A stretch of DNA of 64,000 nucleotides from Emticicia oligotrophica DSM 17448 (GCF_000263195.1 NC_018748.1:4734159-4798158), one strand, 5' to 3'; numbered from the stretch's first letter, positions 27,495 to 38,190 are shown. The notes: generated by a model from the letters alone, not told the origin. Program-made: numbers and translations.

Positions 27495-28232
27495 ATGTTT
27501 TCATTTTTTAAAAAAAAACCTCAAGTTTCATTTGCCGAAATGTTAAAGGTAGATATGCATTCGCATCTAATACCTGGCATTGATGATGGTAGCCCTAATA
27601 TTGAAACAAGTATTCAATTAATAGAAAGTTTAAAAGCTATTGGTTATCAGAAAATTATTACTACTCCACATATTATGAATGATTTCCACCCAAATACGAG
27701 TGAAATTATAATTAATGGATTAGCGTCTTTAAAAAATGAATTAGAGTCAAGAAAGATGTCGATTAGTATTGAAGCTGCGGCCGAGTACTATTTAGATGCT
27801 GATTTTGAGAAACTATTACTCTCGAATGATATATTGTGCTTTGGTAGCAAAAAATATGTGTTAATTGAGATGTCGTTTGTGGCACAAACACCTAATCTTG
27901 AAGAAATTATCTTCAATTTATTAATGAAAGGCTATCAACCAATTTTAGCCCACCCAGAACGATATAATTATTGGCATAATACTCCTAAGATATACAAACA
28001 CATCCATGATATTGGTTGTTTATTACAAGTAAATATGCTTTCATTACTTGGCTATTATGGTAAACCGACAAAAAATGTTGCATTAAACCTAATAAAATCA
28101 GAATTAGTTGATTTTTTAGGAACTGACTTACATCATGATAGACATCTTCAAGTATTTATTGAAAACACATACAATGCTGAACTGAATGATTTGATTGAAA
28201 AATATCCCTTCAAAAATGCAAGTCTAATTTAA
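27495..28232 (+). CDS. CpsB/YwqE-type protein-tyrosine phosphatase (PHP domain)
   Basis: This 245-residue protein has the metal-binding PHP motifs 'DMHSHLIPGIDDGS' (about 21), 'TTPHIMNDFHPNTSEII' (about 56), 'LAHPERYNYW' and the terminal 'FLGTDLHHDRH'. Members of this family dephosphorylate tyrosine autokinases of the Wzc/CpsD type and so tune polysaccharide export and chain length. A Wzc-type kinase is encoded at 47315-49711 in the same region, which supports the role. It is on the plus strand, facing the rest of the cluster. Confidence 0.92.
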   Translation: MFSFFKKKPQVSFAEMLKVDMHSHLIPGIDDGSPNIETSIQLIESLKAIGYQKIITTPHIMNDFHPNTSEIIINGLASLKNELESRKMSISIEAAAEYYLDADFEKLLLSNDILCFGSKKYVLIEMSFVAQTPNLEEIIFNLLMKGYQPILAHPERYNYWHNTPKIYKHIHDIGCLLQVNMLSLLGYYGKPTKNVALNLIKSELVDFLGTDLHHDRHLQVFIENTYNAELNDLIEKYPFKNASLI

Positions 28233-28249
28233 GGGATTTAAATAAAAAC

Positions 28250-28450
28250 ATGAGTCATCCCGAATTTTAAAAGACTAAATAGTAAGTATTATTTACAAAA
28301 AGGCGAATTATGTCCGTCAGTTAAAACTGACGGACATAATTATATAAAAACAAATTTGACTAAAGTCAAATGCATTCTCTTTTTGCATTAATCCATCAGC
28401 TAAAGCTGACAGTAATGAAACATTTTTTTAATAAATTCGGGATGACTCAT
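28250..28450. repeat. 201-bp inverted-repeat element with three TAAA-loop hairpins (MITE- or REP-like)
   Basis: Perfect 18-bp terminal inverted repeats (28250-28267 and 28433-28450) bound a non-coding segment. Inside are three hairpins, each with a TAAA loop: a 16-bp stem 28306-28321/28326-28341, a 7-bp stem 28354-28360/28365-28371, and a 5-bp stem 28396-28400/28405-28409. The two larger outer hairpins share CAG(T/C)TAAA(A/G)CTG cores. No transposase ORF fits within it. The structure suggests a miniature inverted-repeat element or a repeat-derived structured RNA. No target-site duplication is evident. Confidence 0.6.
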
Positions 28451-28467
28451 ATTTTTGCCCATATATC

Positions 28468-28500
28468 AAAAAAAAGAGAGTAAATACTCTCTTTTTTAAA
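28468..28500. terminator. Bidirectional terminator between cpsB and wcaJ-like gene
   Basis: An 11-bp stem (28472-28482 with 28485-28495) is flanked by A- and T-tracts, 32 bases after the 3' end of the minus-strand sugar transferase gene. Confidence 0.75.
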
Positions 28501-28531
28501 TTTTCCCATAATAACTTAAACTGAAGTTAAA

Positions 28532-29920
28532 TCAATAGGCCATCATATCGCCTTTGAACATATTATAAACTGTCATAATAAATACTTTCACATCAAGCCA
28601 AAACGACCAGTTTTCAATATACCAGATATCCAACTCAACTCTTTTCTCCATCATAAATAAATTAGATGTCTCACCACGATACCCGTTTACTTGAGCCCAA
28701 CCCGTAATACCTGGTTTTACCAAATGTCTGACCAAATAATTCTCAATTTGCTCTTTGCTTTCAATACTATGTTGAACTGCGTGAGGTCTTGGACCAATAA
28801 CAGACATATCTCCTAGAAAAACATTCAAAAACTGTGGAAGTTCATCTAAATTGGTTTTGCGTAAAAAAGCACCAACTCGGGTAATTCTTTTGTCATTTTT
28901 TACAGTTTGGAAAAATCTACCATCATTTTTCTTCGTGCTTGCATTGTGCACCATCGTTCTAAACTTAATACACTTAAACACTTTGCCATCTTTACCCCAT
29001 CTATCCTGCAAGAAAAATACAGGACCTCTGGAATCTAACTTTATTGCAATGGCAATAATTGGGAACAACCAACTAAAGACAAAAATAAATATAAGCGAGG
29101 TTACTAGTACATCAAAAATTGTTTTAAGTGCATACCAATGAAATTCTTCTAAAGGTTCTTCTCGAACAGTAATTACTGGTAAATTTCCAAACAAATCCAT
29201 TCTAAATTTGCTAGAATAAAGCTGTAAGTATTCAGGAAGAATTCTAACTCTTACGGCAAATTTATCGGCAACCCTAAGAATAGACTTAATTTTTTCTTCG
29301 TTATACTCTACTAAACTAACGATTAACTCATCGATATCGTGTTTTTCTATTACATTCTCAAGTTCACATAAAGAACCCTTGTATTTATCGCTTTTTTCTT
29401 TGGTGAAGGTATCATCGACAAAACCAACGGGATTATATCCAAATTGTTTATTTTTCAGTGCTGTTTCAAAAAAGGTAATCCCTTGTTCACCACTACCAAC
29501 GATTAGTAAATTTTTTATATCATGTCCGGTTAACCAATTATATAATTTCCATTGTTTGATAAAATACTTTTTCATGCCCAACAATACTGTTAGGAAAACA
29601 ATATATAAACCAGTAATTGTTCTTACATGGTCATTGTCATTTAAGGTAAAATAAATGAAGCCAATGCCCACCAATTGGAATGAAATGTTGGCTAATAATT
29701 CGACAAATTCAGTAGCAAAATTAGTCGTACGAAAATCATCATAAAGGTTTGTGTATTTACTTGTAAAGTACCAAATAAAAGATAAAATACAAGGAATTAG
29801 GAGTTGAGAACCAACTAAGGGTTTTCCAACCAACAGCATGGCAAAATAAAAGGAAGCAATGAGTAGAATTATATCTACTGTCAGCCTTTTTTGGCGGTTT
29901 TTGTTTATTACTGCTCTCAT
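28532..29920 (-). CDS. Undecaprenyl-phosphate sugar-1-phosphate transferase (WcaJ-type)
   Basis: This 462-residue protein has four to five N-terminal membrane helices and a central nucleotide-binding-like domain ('[16 protein letters not shown]', about 148). One more helix precedes the C-terminal bacterial sugar transferase domain ('[30 protein letters not shown]', '[27 protein letters not shown]', '[16 protein letters not shown]'). WcaJ-like enzymes place the first sugar phosphate, often glucose or galactose, on undecaprenyl phosphate to begin a repeat unit. The domain order and length are typical. It is the priming enzyme expected for the cluster that follows. Confidence 0.95.
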   Translation of the reverse strand: MRAVINKNRQKRLTVDIILLIASFYFAMLLVGKPLVGSQLLIPCILSFIWYFTSKYTNLYDDFRTTNFATEFVELLANISFQLVGIGFIYFTLNDNDHVRTITGLYIVFLTVLLGMKKYFIKQWKLYNWLTGHDIKNLLIVGSGEQGITFFETALKNKQFGYNPVGFVDDTFTKEKSDKYKGSLCELENVIEKHDIDELIVSLVEYNEEKIKSILRVADKFAVRVRILPEYLQLYSSKFRMDLFGNLPVITVREEPLEEFHWYALKTIFDVLVTSLIFIFVFSWLFPIIAIAIKLDSRGPVFFLQDRWGKDGKVFKCIKFRTMVHNASTKKNDGRFFQTVKNDKRITRVGAFLRKTNLDELPQFLNVFLGDMSVIGPRPHAVQHSIESKEQIENYLVRHLVKPGITGWAQVNGYRGETSNLFMMEKRVELDIWYIENWSFWLDVKVFIMTVYNMFKGDMMAY

Positions 29921-30029
29921 GGTCTAAAAAGATAATGGATTTGATGATTCATAAAACAACAAAATCACTTGTTCTTTCAATTGGCTAATTAATTATATGT
30001 TTTCCTCAATAGTAAATACTTAATAAATC

Positions 30030-31634
30030 TTATTTGCAATAATCTTTCATGGTAATCCTAAAGCTCCAGTTCTGTTTATCAATCAAATAATTCTTTTGAA
30101 CATAAGGCCAAGAAACTCCCCCGTCAGTACTTGCCCTTAAATCAAATTTCTGCCCCACTTGCATCTTGTATGTTTTCAGTTTTGAATTAGCTCTTGTCAA
30201 CACACCGATATCTCTCCAAACATTTTTATCAGGCTCACTAAATTGAATTTTCATTTCTGATGGCAAGCCTGCTTCATTCAATGTTTGTCCTTGTGGACAA
30301 ACCAATTTAACATCTAACTCAACGTACTTAGGAATAGTAATTTTTGACAAGTCAATAGTGGTCTTGCTTACACCACATAAAGGTATTTCAGGACTTTCAA
30401 CAATTGGTGTTTTTAAATTACCTCCATAAAAATTATTATAATCAAAAACTCTAAATTTGACTTTCTCAGCAACCTTTGGAATGAAGGAAACATTAAACGT
30501 CGCACCATCATTCGCAGAGATATAATAGTCTCTAATTAGCTTATTATCAACAACATTCACCAACTGGGCATAGTAAACAATATCTAAATCTTTTACCAAA
30601 CTTTTAGAAATAAATGAAGGGCCAGTTCTACAAATATTTCGTTTCCAGCCTGCAATCCAGTAAGTTACATGTGGTATTTCAAATTTAATTTCAAACTTAC
30701 CTGTTTGCTCATTTTTTTTGATGTACGTTTCTCCCTCCTCTTTCCAAAGCCCAATATCAGTATCGTAACTAAAAACACCAATTTTATCATTGCTTGCTAT
30801 ATTTACATTGCTCTGTGGATTAATAATGTTCCCCGCAATTTCAATAGTTAGTTTGAGTGGTTTACTGAATTTTTTAATCACCTCATCCTTATCAGTACTC
30901 ATCTCAAGTGAAAACAATGCAGCAGTTTGTAAAAAATCAAAAGGCTCTGCTAAAGGTTTATCATTTACATCCACTGGATTAGTAGCTACGCCACCTGCAG
31001 GCAAATACGACTTTGAATTAGCACTACTATAATGATTAACAACTATATCAAATAAATCAGTTTTTGAATTATTATCAGAATTATAAAAAAGGGTATTTTC
31101 TGCTACTGAAATTGATATATTTTCCTGCTTGTTAAATGATGCAATTTGTATAGAAGTACTTCTTTTAGGGTCAAATTGCTGCTGAGTTGCATTAATTACC
31201 CCAGGGGCTTCCCTCTTTACAAATGGAAAATATAAACTATAATTCCCATCATTTTTAAAAATAAAATCTTTGATAATCTTCGTATATGCTTTGGATTCTG
31301 CAACAAGTGTAAATTTAATTGGTGCCGAAACCGAGGGAATAATTAATGGTTCAACAGCTAATACAATTAACCCTTCCTTGCTTATTTTAAAGTTTTTCGA
31401 ATTTAGATTCGTAACGATTTTATCTGCATCTTGCCCAACAATCCTAAAATCTAAATCTTGAGGTAATTGACCATTTTCAGGCAATGAAAACTGCACTCTT
31501 AAGGTACTTTTATTAATAGGTTCTTTAAAACCTAAGATAAACCCATCTAAAGGATTTTTACATGCAGTGACCGTTACCAAAAAAAATAACAGTATAGTAA
31601 TTTGGGCTATATTTTTATTTAAAAAAAACTGCAT
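30030..31634 (-). CDS. Lipoprotein of unknown function
   Basis: The 534-residue protein begins with a lipoprotein signal peptide whose lipobox is 'VTVTAC' (Cys at about 25), so it is anchored to a membrane. The rest is rich in beta-type sequence with repeated strand-turn patterns ('STLRVQFSLPENG', 'VEFKIPH'-like stretches, 'KVKFRVFDYNNFYGGN'), suggesting several Ig-like or beta-sandwich domains. I do not recognise a named family. It ends the two-gene unit that begins with the outer-membrane-like protein at 31641, six bases away. A surface role near the polysaccharide locus is inference. Confidence 0.65.
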   Translation of the reverse strand: MQFFLNKNIAQITILLFFLVTVTACKNPLDGFILGFKEPINKSTLRVQFSLPENGQLPQDLDFRIVGQDADKIVTNLNSKNFKISKEGLIVLAVEPLIIPSVSAPIKFTLVAESKAYTKIIKDFIFKNDGNYSLYFPFVKREAPGVINATQQQFDPKRSTSIQIASFNKQENISISVAENTLFYNSDNNSKTDLFDIVVNHYSSANSKSYLPAGGVATNPVDVNDKPLAEPFDFLQTAALFSLEMSTDKDEVIKKFSKPLKLTIEIAGNIINPQSNVNIASNDKIGVFSYDTDIGLWKEEGETYIKKNEQTGKFEIKFEIPHVTYWIAGWKRNICRTGPSFISKSLVKDLDIVYYAQLVNVVDNKLIRDYYISANDGATFNVSFIPKVAEKVKFRVFDYNNFYGGNLKTPIVESPEIPLCGVSKTTIDLSKITIPKYVELDVKLVCPQGQTLNEAGLPSEMKIQFSEPDKNVWRDIGVLTRANSKLKTYKMQVGQKFDLRASTDGGVSWPYVQKNYLIDKQNWSFRITMKDYCK

Positions 31635-31640
31635 TAAGCC

Positions 31641-32351
31641 TCAAGACTTCAGTTTATACCTCAAACTCAAACTAATCAAAGGATAAAAACTGTATCCCTT
31701 CATATTTCGTTCTATCTTTTTGATCTCGGTATCTATGGTTGTTGTCTCTAAAAATCCCTCGTAATTTATTTGTAATTGAGGGCTTCCCATGTAATAACAG
31801 CCAATATCTACTGCTCCACTTAATCTTTTTCTTAAATTCATTTGTCCAAATCCAATTCCAAGATACGGACGAACCCGACTCCACTTAATTCCAAAACTAA
31901 TTTCGCCAAAATCATCTTTTGCAATTTCCAGACCTCCTGTTTTTAAACCAGTTTGTGTAGAAAGCTTTACCTGATATTTTTGTATCAATTCTCCACTTAC
32001 ACCAGCAGCCAACCTAAAATTCTTCTTTTTTAAGGGATAATAGTAGGTCAAAAAACCGAGGGTGAACGTATTAATTTTAGGAAATATATCAATGCTACTA
32101 TTTTCTTCAAAATTGATTTGTTGAGTTTGATGAAACCTTAGAAAATGTGAATAAATTCCAAATTTAACTTTCTTTAAATTCCTTAAACCCACTTCAGTAC
32201 CTAAACTTACCCCCTTGGTTGTCAGCCCTATTGAGATTCCATCAACAAAACATTTTTGTGTAGAGTCTCTTCTACAAAAACCATTTAATTGAAAAGCTAG
32301 TAATAAACCTAACACAAGTGTTGCTTTTATGGATACTACCTTTATCGACAT
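31641..32351 (-). CDS. Predicted outer-membrane beta-barrel-like protein
   Basis: This 236-residue protein has a signal peptide (about residues 1-26, 'LVLGLLLAFQLNGFC') and then alternating amphipathic strands such as 'FGIYSHFLRFHQ', 'FTLGFLTYYYPLKKKNFRLAAGVSG', 'SRVRPYLGIGFGQMNLR' and the final 'FYPLISLSLRYKLKS'. The terminal strand with an aromatic pattern fits small outer-membrane barrels. No specific family is recognised. It is co-directional with the lipoprotein at 30030 (six-base gap), and the pair probably acts together. Confidence 0.6.
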   Translation of the reverse strand: MSIKVVSIKATLVLGLLLAFQLNGFCRRDSTQKCFVDGISIGLTTKGVSLGTEVGLRNLKKVKFGIYSHFLRFHQTQQINFEENSSIDIFPKINTFTLGFLTYYYPLKKKNFRLAAGVSGELIQKYQVKLSTQTGLKTGGLEIAKDDFGEISFGIKWSRVRPYLGIGFGQMNLRKRLSGAVDIGCYYMGSPQLQINYEGFLETTTIDTEIKKIERNMKGYSFYPLISLSLRYKLKS

Positions 32352-33003
32352 AGGTTTAAAATTATATTAACTCAAATCAGACTCATTTAACACTCATCTT
32401 AATTAAATTCAACCCATCCCTTTCGTATTTCAATATAAATTTAAGAAAAGTAAATTAATTAATTGCACATAATTTATTAAACGGCAATAAAATAATGAAA
32501 ATAATTCTAATGAGAATATTTTTTATTAGCAAAGTCCTATATTATTACAGTGCAAATATCTCATTACATAAATTATTGAAGATAAACACTTTATGGTATA
32601 AACTACCAATTTAACAGAATACTGTTTATTATTCGCAGATGCAGAATTTGCAGGGAGAACTTAATTTTGGTAGAGCTTTTTAGAGTTCCTCTAAATAATT
32701 TTTTGATGCGTTAAAAAAGGCATAAATACTTAGGTTGCATGATGCTACCCAAGTAACTGTTGGCAAATTTTACCTTAAAAAATTCAGATGTAAATTTATT
32801 AATAAATTGTAATTACGTCTTCGCTTTTCTCAAGAGTAGAGGAATCGATGATCCAAAAGAACAAGAGAGGAGTGTAAGATGTGATGATAACATCAATCAA
32901 CTTTTGAAAGGCTATTTGTTATATTATTGCAAGTGAATTCTGGATATATTAATCTTTACAATCTCTTCTTCCCAAGAACAAGAGATTGTAAAGTTAAAGG
33001 CTT
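32352..33003. other. Gene-poor AT-rich interval between the barrel gene and gmd
   Basis: No gene can be supported here. A short plus-strand open stretch ends at 32936 and contains 'DDPKEQERSVRCDDNINQ', but it has no credible start and no recognised family, so it may be debris. Near the right end lies a hairpin at 32954-32993. Confidence 0.4.
32954..32993 (-). terminator. Hairpin downstream of gmd
   Basis: A perfect 13-bp stem (32954-32966 with 32981-32993) with a 14-base loop begins 10 bases after the gmd stop. A clear T-tract is missing, so it may be a weak terminator or an mRNA 3'-end stabiliser. Confidence 0.5.
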
Positions 33004-34071
33004 TTATTTGTTACTAAATAATTTCATATCAGAATCCATCATATCTTTTACTAAAGCAGGCAAATCATATTTAGGTTTCCATCCTAATACAGTTTGAGAT
33101 TTAGTTGGGTCACCAATTAATAAATCAACTTCAGTTGGACGGAAATATTTAGGGTCAACCTCTACAACTACAGAACCAATTGGTAATTGATAACGCTCAT
33201 CATTACATGCTACAACTTTTCCTTTCTCATCGACACCTTCGCCTTCAAACGAAAGCTCAATACCCACTTCATTGAAAGCCATTTTCACAAAATCTCTCAC
33301 CCTTGTTGTAATACCTGTAGCAATCACAAAATCTTCAGGTTTATCTTGCTGGAGAATCAACCACATGGCCTCCACATAGTCTTTGGCATGGCCCCAGTCG
33401 CGTTGAGCATCGAGATTTCCAAGGAATAACTTCTGTTCTTGGCCTAAAGCAATTTGCGAAACCGCTCTAGTAATTTTCCGAGTTACAAAAGTTTCACCAC
33501 GCAATGGCGACTCATGGTTGAACAAAATACCGTTTACCGCAAACATATTGTAAGCTTCACGGTAGTTAACCGTAATCCAATAACCATATAATTTAGCTAC
33601 AGCGTATGGAGAACGTGGATAAAAAGGAGTTGTCTCTGACTGCGGAACCGCCTGAACCAGACCATAAAGTTCTGAAGTGGATGCCTGATAGATTTTAGTT
33701 TTTTCAGTTAATCCTAAAAGTCTAACGGCCTCTAGGATACGTAATGTACCAATACCATCTACTTGAGCAGTATATTCAGGCTCATCAAATGACACTTTAA
33801 CATGCGACATCGCACCTAAATTATAAATCTCATCAGGTTGAACTTCTTGTACAATACGAATAATATTGGTAGAATCCGATAAATCGCCGTAATGTAAAAT
33901 AAACTTCACACCAAGCTTGTGTAAATCTTCATAAATATGATCAATACGACCAGTGTTGATTAACGAACTTCTGCGTTTGATTCCGTGCACCTCATATCCT
34001 TTCGCTAATAATAATTCTGCCAAATAGGCTCCATCTTGTCCTGTAATACCAGTGATCAGGGCTTTTTTCAT
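33004..34071 (-). CDS. gmd: GDP-mannose 4,6-dehydratase
   Basis: Gmd converts GDP-D-mannose to GDP-4-keto-6-deoxymannose, the first step to GDP-L-fucose and related sugars. The 355-residue SDR protein shows the NADP loop '[27 protein letters not shown]', the catalytic 'QASTSELYG' and YxxxK in '[12 protein letters not shown]', and '[16 protein letters not shown]', all characteristic of Gmd. GDP-fucose synthase follows upstream in the cluster on the same strand, so L-fucose is a likely constituent of the polysaccharide. Confidence 0.97.
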   Translation of the reverse strand: MKKALITGITGQDGAYLAELLLAKGYEVHGIKRRSSLINTGRIDHIYEDLHKLGVKFILHYGDLSDSTNIIRIVQEVQPDEIYNLGAMSHVKVSFDEPEYTAQVDGIGTLRILEAVRLLGLTEKTKIYQASTSELYGLVQAVPQSETTPFYPRSPYAVAKLYGYWITVNYREAYNMFAVNGILFNHESPLRGETFVTRKITRAVSQIALGQEQKLFLGNLDAQRDWGHAKDYVEAMWLILQQDKPEDFVIATGITTRVRDFVKMAFNEVGIELSFEGEGVDEKGKVVACNDERYQLPIGSVVVEVDPKYFRPTEVDLLIGDPTKSQTVLGWKPKYDLPALVKDMMDSDMKLFSNK

Positions 34072-34135
34072 GGTTATTTGATTTTTTAATAATTCTTTGG
34101 TTAATTAGTTTTATCTGTGGGTAAACTTTAATTCA

Positions 34136-34143
34136 CAAACTTA
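34136..34143 (-). promoter_or_regulatory. Possible -7 element for gmd
   Basis: On the minus strand the sequence TAAGTTTG matches TAnnTTTG, 65 bases before the gmd ATG in the 206-base gap after fcl. No well-spaced TTG -33 is visible. Confidence 0.35.
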
Positions 34144-34277
34144 CATCTAAAAAAAACAAAAAATATTGATTAATTAACTTATTTATTATTCGGTTTGATT
34201 ATTTATTTGTTTAATTACTTCTTTTACCAAAGCAAATTTTGAAGTTTCAAAATAAGCATTCTAAACTTAGAGGTAAA

Positions 34278-35219
34278 TCACTTTCTTAGCAAATCATAGT
34301 TTTTCAAAAAGTCAGCATAAGCTAAAGAAATTCCTTCTTCCAAATCAATCTTATAAGCCCAACCTAGAGATTTTAATTTGCTAACATCCATTAATTTTCT
34401 AGGTGTTCCATCTGGTTTAGTATGATCCCAAACAATTTCACCTACAAAACCTACCGTTTTTTTGACTAACTCCGCTAAATCTTTGATGCTTATATCGTGC
34501 CCTGTTCCAATATTTAAAAATTCTGAACCGCTATAGTTTTCCATCAAAAATACACAGGCATCTGCCATATCATCTGCATGTAAAAACTCTCGTAATGGAC
34601 TTCCAGAACCCCAAAGAACAACTTCAGCCTTACTATTTTCTTTTGCCTCATGAAACTTTCTTATAAGTGCTGGTAAAACGTGCGAATTTTGTAAATCATA
34701 ATTATCGTTGGGTCCATACAAATTAGTAGGCATGACAGAAATAAAATCGCAACCATATTGGCTTCCATACGCCTCACACATTTTTATACCAGCAATTTTG
34801 GCAATGGCATAGGGCTCATTGGTGGGTTCTAACAAACCAGTCAATAAATATTCTTCTTTAAGTGGCTGCGGAGCTAATTTAGGATAGATACAAGAAGACC
34901 CTAAAAACATGAGTTTTTTTACACCATTCAAATAAGAAGCATGAATCACATTATTTTGAATAGCCATATTTTCATAGATAAAATCTGCTCTGTAAGTATT
35001 ATTAGCTACAATACCTCCTACTTTTGCTGCTGCTAAAAACACATAGTCGGGGCGTTCTTGCTCAAAAAAAGCTTGTACAGCAGCTTGATTTCTTAGGTCG
35101 AGTTCTTTAGATGTTTTTAATATAAAATTATTAAATCCTTTTTTTTCTAATTTTCTTAAAATAGCAGACCCAACCATTCCCTTATGGCCTGCAATGTATA
35201 TTTTACTACTTTTGTTCAT
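34278..35219 (-). CDS. fcl: GDP-L-fucose synthase
   Basis: Fcl (WcaG) epimerises and reduces the Gmd product to GDP-L-fucose. The 313-residue SDR protein has the nucleotide loop '[14 protein letters not shown]', the catalytic Ser region '[19 protein letters not shown]' and YxxxK in 'YAIAKIAG', followed by '[23 protein letters not shown]'. The length is usual. Its 5' end overlaps the 3' end of the upstream glycosyltransferase gene by 14 bases, so the two are co-translated. Confidence 0.97.
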   Translation of the reverse strand: MNKSSKIYIAGHKGMVGSAILRKLEKKGFNNFILKTSKELDLRNQAAVQAFFEQERPDYVFLAAAKVGGIVANNTYRADFIYENMAIQNNVIHASYLNGVKKLMFLGSSCIYPKLAPQPLKEEYLLTGLLEPTNEPYAIAKIAGIKMCEAYGSQYGCDFISVMPTNLYGPNDNYDLQNSHVLPALIRKFHEAKENSKAEVVLWGSGSPLREFLHADDMADACVFLMENYSGSEFLNIGTGHDISIKDLAELVKKTVGFVGEIVWDHTKPDGTPRKLMDVSKLKSLGWAYKIDLEEGISLAYADFLKNYDLLRK

Positions 35220-36339
35220 ATCTTTTGGGATGTTTTTCTAAGCTAAATTGATTGTCATATAATTTTGTAACTAAAGATTTTATTTCTAAATCGAACCTCA
35301 TAGAACTAAACCGTTCTGCATTTTTTCTTATTTTAGCATAGTCGAACTTCAATTTTTCAAATTGATTAACAGCTTCTACGATAGAATTGACACTCTGTTC
35401 ACTAAATAAATACCCTGTTTCTTGATGAATTACTGATTCTGCTGGACCTCCTTGACCAAAACAAATTACAGGAGTTCCGCAAGCTTGAGCTTCTACAGGA
35501 GCAATTCCAAAATCTTCTAATGCCGCAAAAACAAATCCTCTTGCTTTTCCAATGATCAAAGAAACTTCATCGCTTGCTAAAAAACCTGTAAACTCAATAT
35601 TTTCTTTTGCAATAGCCTTTAAATAGGGCATTAATTCACCATCACCTATTATTATTAACTTTTTCCCCGTTTGATTAAAAGCCTCAATAATTAAATCAAA
35701 CCTTTTTTTAACAGCAAATCTTCCAACCGTCACATAATAATCTTCTTTGTCTTCAACCAATGTAAACTTTTCAACATCAACAGGAGGATAGATTAAATAT
35801 GTATCTCTTTTATATCTTTCTTTAACCCACTGCTGAACAAACTTAGAATTAGCTATATATACATCAGGCCCTTGTGCTAGTCTAAAATCAAAATGCTTTA
35901 TTATATTTAAAACAGGGGAAAGTACTTTCGAAAATCCTTTGAAAAAAAGTTTTCTTTCATAATCCTCCCAAACATACATAAGGTTTCTTTGTTGTAAATA
36001 ACAAATATGTAACTGAGAATCTGTACTTTTTTTAACTCCTTTTGCCGCCGTATGTGACGAACTTAAAATTAAATCTGTTTTAGTATCAACATTCAGTTCA
36101 CGTATAAAATAAGGAAATAATGGAAATAAAAACCTAAACTTTTTTCCAAATATCTGTAAAGAAGAGGTCTTTATTGTGTACTTCTTCGAAAAAAGTTTAT
36201 TCTTGTCACTCTCACTCATTATATCCACCATACTTAAAACTTCTTCAAATTCAAAATTTGAAGAAAATGAGGCAATCACTTTTTCAGCACCTCCGTATAG
36301 ATCTAACCAATCAACTACTAATGATATTCTCATGATCAA
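35206..36339 (-). CDS. GT4-family glycosyltransferase
   Basis: This 377-residue GT-B enzyme has the C-terminal nucleotide-sugar motif '[26 protein letters not shown]', with the EX7E pair of family GT4, and '[21 protein letters not shown]'. The N-terminal half has '[12 protein letters not shown]', the acceptor-side Gly loop. It probably adds one sugar to a lipid-linked repeat unit on the cytoplasmic face. The sugar is not predictable, although the overlap with fcl makes a fucosyl or mannosyl role plausible. Confidence 0.93.
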   Translation of the reverse strand: MIMRISLVVDWLDLYGGAEKVIASFSSNFEFEEVLSMVDIMSESDKNKLFSKKYTIKTSSLQIFGKKFRFLFPLFPYFIRELNVDTKTDLILSSSHTAAKGVKKSTDSQLHICYLQQRNLMYVWEDYERKLFFKGFSKVLSPVLNIIKHFDFRLAQGPDVYIANSKFVQQWVKERYKRDTYLIYPPVDVEKFTLVEDKEDYYVTVGRFAVKKRFDLIIEAFNQTGKKLIIIGDGELMPYLKAIAKENIEFTGFLASDEVSLIIGKARGFVFAALEDFGIAPVEAQACGTPVICFGQGGPAESVIHQETGYLFSEQSVNSIVEAVNQFEKLKFDYAKIRKNAERFSSMRFDLEIKSLVTKLYDNQFSLEKHPKRYEQK

Positions 36340-36355
36340 TTCAAAACAGATTGTA

Positions 36356-37414
36356 TCAGTTAATATTAATTATAATATCATGAAATTTGGTCGTACTACT
36401 TTCCCAAGAGAATCGCTCTTTATTTGTTTTACCTAATTGAATTAGTTTATCTCTGGTTTGATCTTGGAATATTTGTAACATTGAATCTGCTATACTTTGT
36501 ACACTGTAAGGGTTACAATAAAGTGCACTATTCCTAAATATCTCAGGTAAAGAACTTTGATTTGAAACTATAATAGGACAGTTACAAGCTTGAGCTTCTA
36601 AAGGTGGAATACCAAATCCTTCATAAAAAGAAGGGAAAATGAAAGCTAAAGCATTGCTATAATATTCAACAATTTGCTCATCCGATATTCTTCCTAAAAA
36701 GACAATTTTTCCATTTGTAATATAATTTGAAACATCCAATGTATTAAAGCTATTAGAAACCTTATCTCCTATAACAAAGAGTTTTACATCATGTTTCTGT
36801 TCTGAGACAATATTAAAAGCCTTAAAAAGGGATATAAGATTTTTCCTCTCACTTAAAGAAGATAATGCTAAAAAAAATGTTTCTCTTTTATTTTCATCAA
36901 TACATTTTTTATTCGTGAACTCACTGCTAACTGCATTGTAAACAACACTTATTCTTTCTGGCTGTATATCATAAAATCGGCATATTTCATTTTTTGAAAA
37001 TTCACTTACAGTAAAAATGCATTTTGCTCTTCTAAGCAATTTCGGAATCATGAATTTGTACCAAAATAGAAATTTTTTTGAGTAAGCTTCAGGATAAACT
37101 AAATATGCAATGTCATGTAATGTTATAACATTATTGGTGTAAAAGATTGGGGCAGTGTTTGCTAAATTTATTAACAATGGATTATTCTTGTATTTTAAAT
37201 AAATAGGAAGCTCTATTTGCTCCCAAATTTGTCCACTAAGTTTGCCTATAACCACTATATTTAATTCAGATGCAATATCTACGTGAATTATATTATGCGG
37301 AGCTACAAAAACTATATTGGGTTCTATTTTTTTTAAATTTTTGCAAATCTCAATTGCAAAACGCTGAACTCCCGTTATATTTTGAGTGAGAAACCTACAG
37401 TTAACTACTATCAT
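36356..37414 (-). CDS. GT4-family glycosyltransferase
   Basis: This 352-residue GT-B protein has 'FPSFYEGFGIPPLEAQACNCPIIVSN', the EX7E motif, near 275, and 'FFLALSSLSERKNLISLFKAFNIV' at the domain junction. The N-terminus 'NITGVQRFAIEICKNL' matches the acceptor-binding loop of mannosyl/rhamnosyl-type GT4 enzymes. The start overlaps the stop of the GT2 gene by one base, so the pair is translationally coupled. The sugar specificity is unknown. Confidence 0.93.
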   Translation of the reverse strand: MIVVNCRFLTQNITGVQRFAIEICKNLKKIEPNIVFVAPHNIIHVDIASELNIVVIGKLSGQIWEQIELPIYLKYKNNPLLINLANTAPIFYTNNVITLHDIAYLVYPEAYSKKFLFWYKFMIPKLLRRAKCIFTVSEFSKNEICRFYDIQPERISVVYNAVSSEFTNKKCIDENKRETFFLALSSLSERKNLISLFKAFNIVSEQKHDVKLFVIGDKVSNSFNTLDVSNYITNGKIVFLGRISDEQIVEYYSNALAFIFPSFYEGFGIPPLEAQACNCPIIVSNQSSLPEIFRNSALYCNPYSVQSIADSMLQIFQDQTRDKLIQLGKTNKERFSWESSTTKFHDIIININ

Positions 37415-38190
37415 TATTTTCTAAGAAATAAATTAATACCAATCTTTTTGAAAGCATTCTTAATGTAAGTCTTAACAAACTGAAGTAAAAAATAGTAATT
37501 TGCTGTTAGCTTGTTAAGGTTTCCTGTATTTATACATGCCCTTCTATGCTCAAAAAAGAGTTTAGGATTATAACTTGCTCCACCCTCAGTCATCAATACA
37601 GTTATCTCATTAAAAAATAATGCATTTAACTTTTCACCAGGTCTTAACAATAACTCGTAATCACCACAGATATTATAGTTAATATCAAACATCCCATATT
37701 TTTCAAAAAGTTTCTTAGAATGTAATGCTCCAGGATGAGCAAGCATATTTATTTTTTGAAATTTATCCCATTTCCAAGGCCATCCCATTGTTCTTAAATA
37801 ATTACCATTTGAATCTATCAAATTTAATTTTGAAGAAACTAACAAGCAATTATCTACTTGATTGGACTCTAAAAAAGCAACATAGTTATTCAAACAATTA
37901 TCTACAAGAAAATCATCTGAACCTAAAAATAATATCCAGTCACCTGAAGCTTTATTTAATCCTTTATTCCAAGCATCATATATTCCTTTGTCACTTTCTG
38001 ACGACCAGAAATTAATTTTAGACTCATATTTTTTTATTATATCTACTGTCTTATCTTTAGATTGTCCATCAATAATAATATATTCTATATTACTGTAACT
38101 TTGAGATAAAACACTAAGCATGGACTTTTCAAGTGTTTTATCTGAATTAAAGGTAGCAGTTATAATTGATACTTTTGGATTTAAATTCAT
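37414..38190 (-). CDS. GT2-family glycosyltransferase (WcaA-like)
   Basis: This 258-residue GT-A protein shows 'KVSIITATFNSDKTLEKSM' at the N-terminus, 'IIDGQSKDKTVDII' (nucleotide-binding Asp), 'FLGSDDFLVDNC' (DxD region) and 'NICGDYELLLR' (catalytic base region). It is a single-domain cytoplasmic transferase of the WcaA/WcaE type. It overlaps the following GT4 gene by one base, and the gap to the polymerase-like gene is 69 bases. Confidence 0.92.
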   Translation of the reverse strand: MNLNPKVSIITATFNSDKTLEKSMLSVLSQSYSNIEYIIIDGQSKDKTVDIIKKYESKINFWSSESDKGIYDAWNKGLNKASGDWILFLGSDDFLVDNCLNNYVAFLESNQVDNCLLVSSKLNLIDSNGNYLRTMGWPWKWDKFQKINMLAHPGALHSKKLFEKYGMFDINYNICGDYELLLRPGEKLNALFFNEITVLMTEGGASYNPKLFFEHRRACINTGNLNKLTANYYFLLQFVKTYIKNAFKKIGINLFLRK

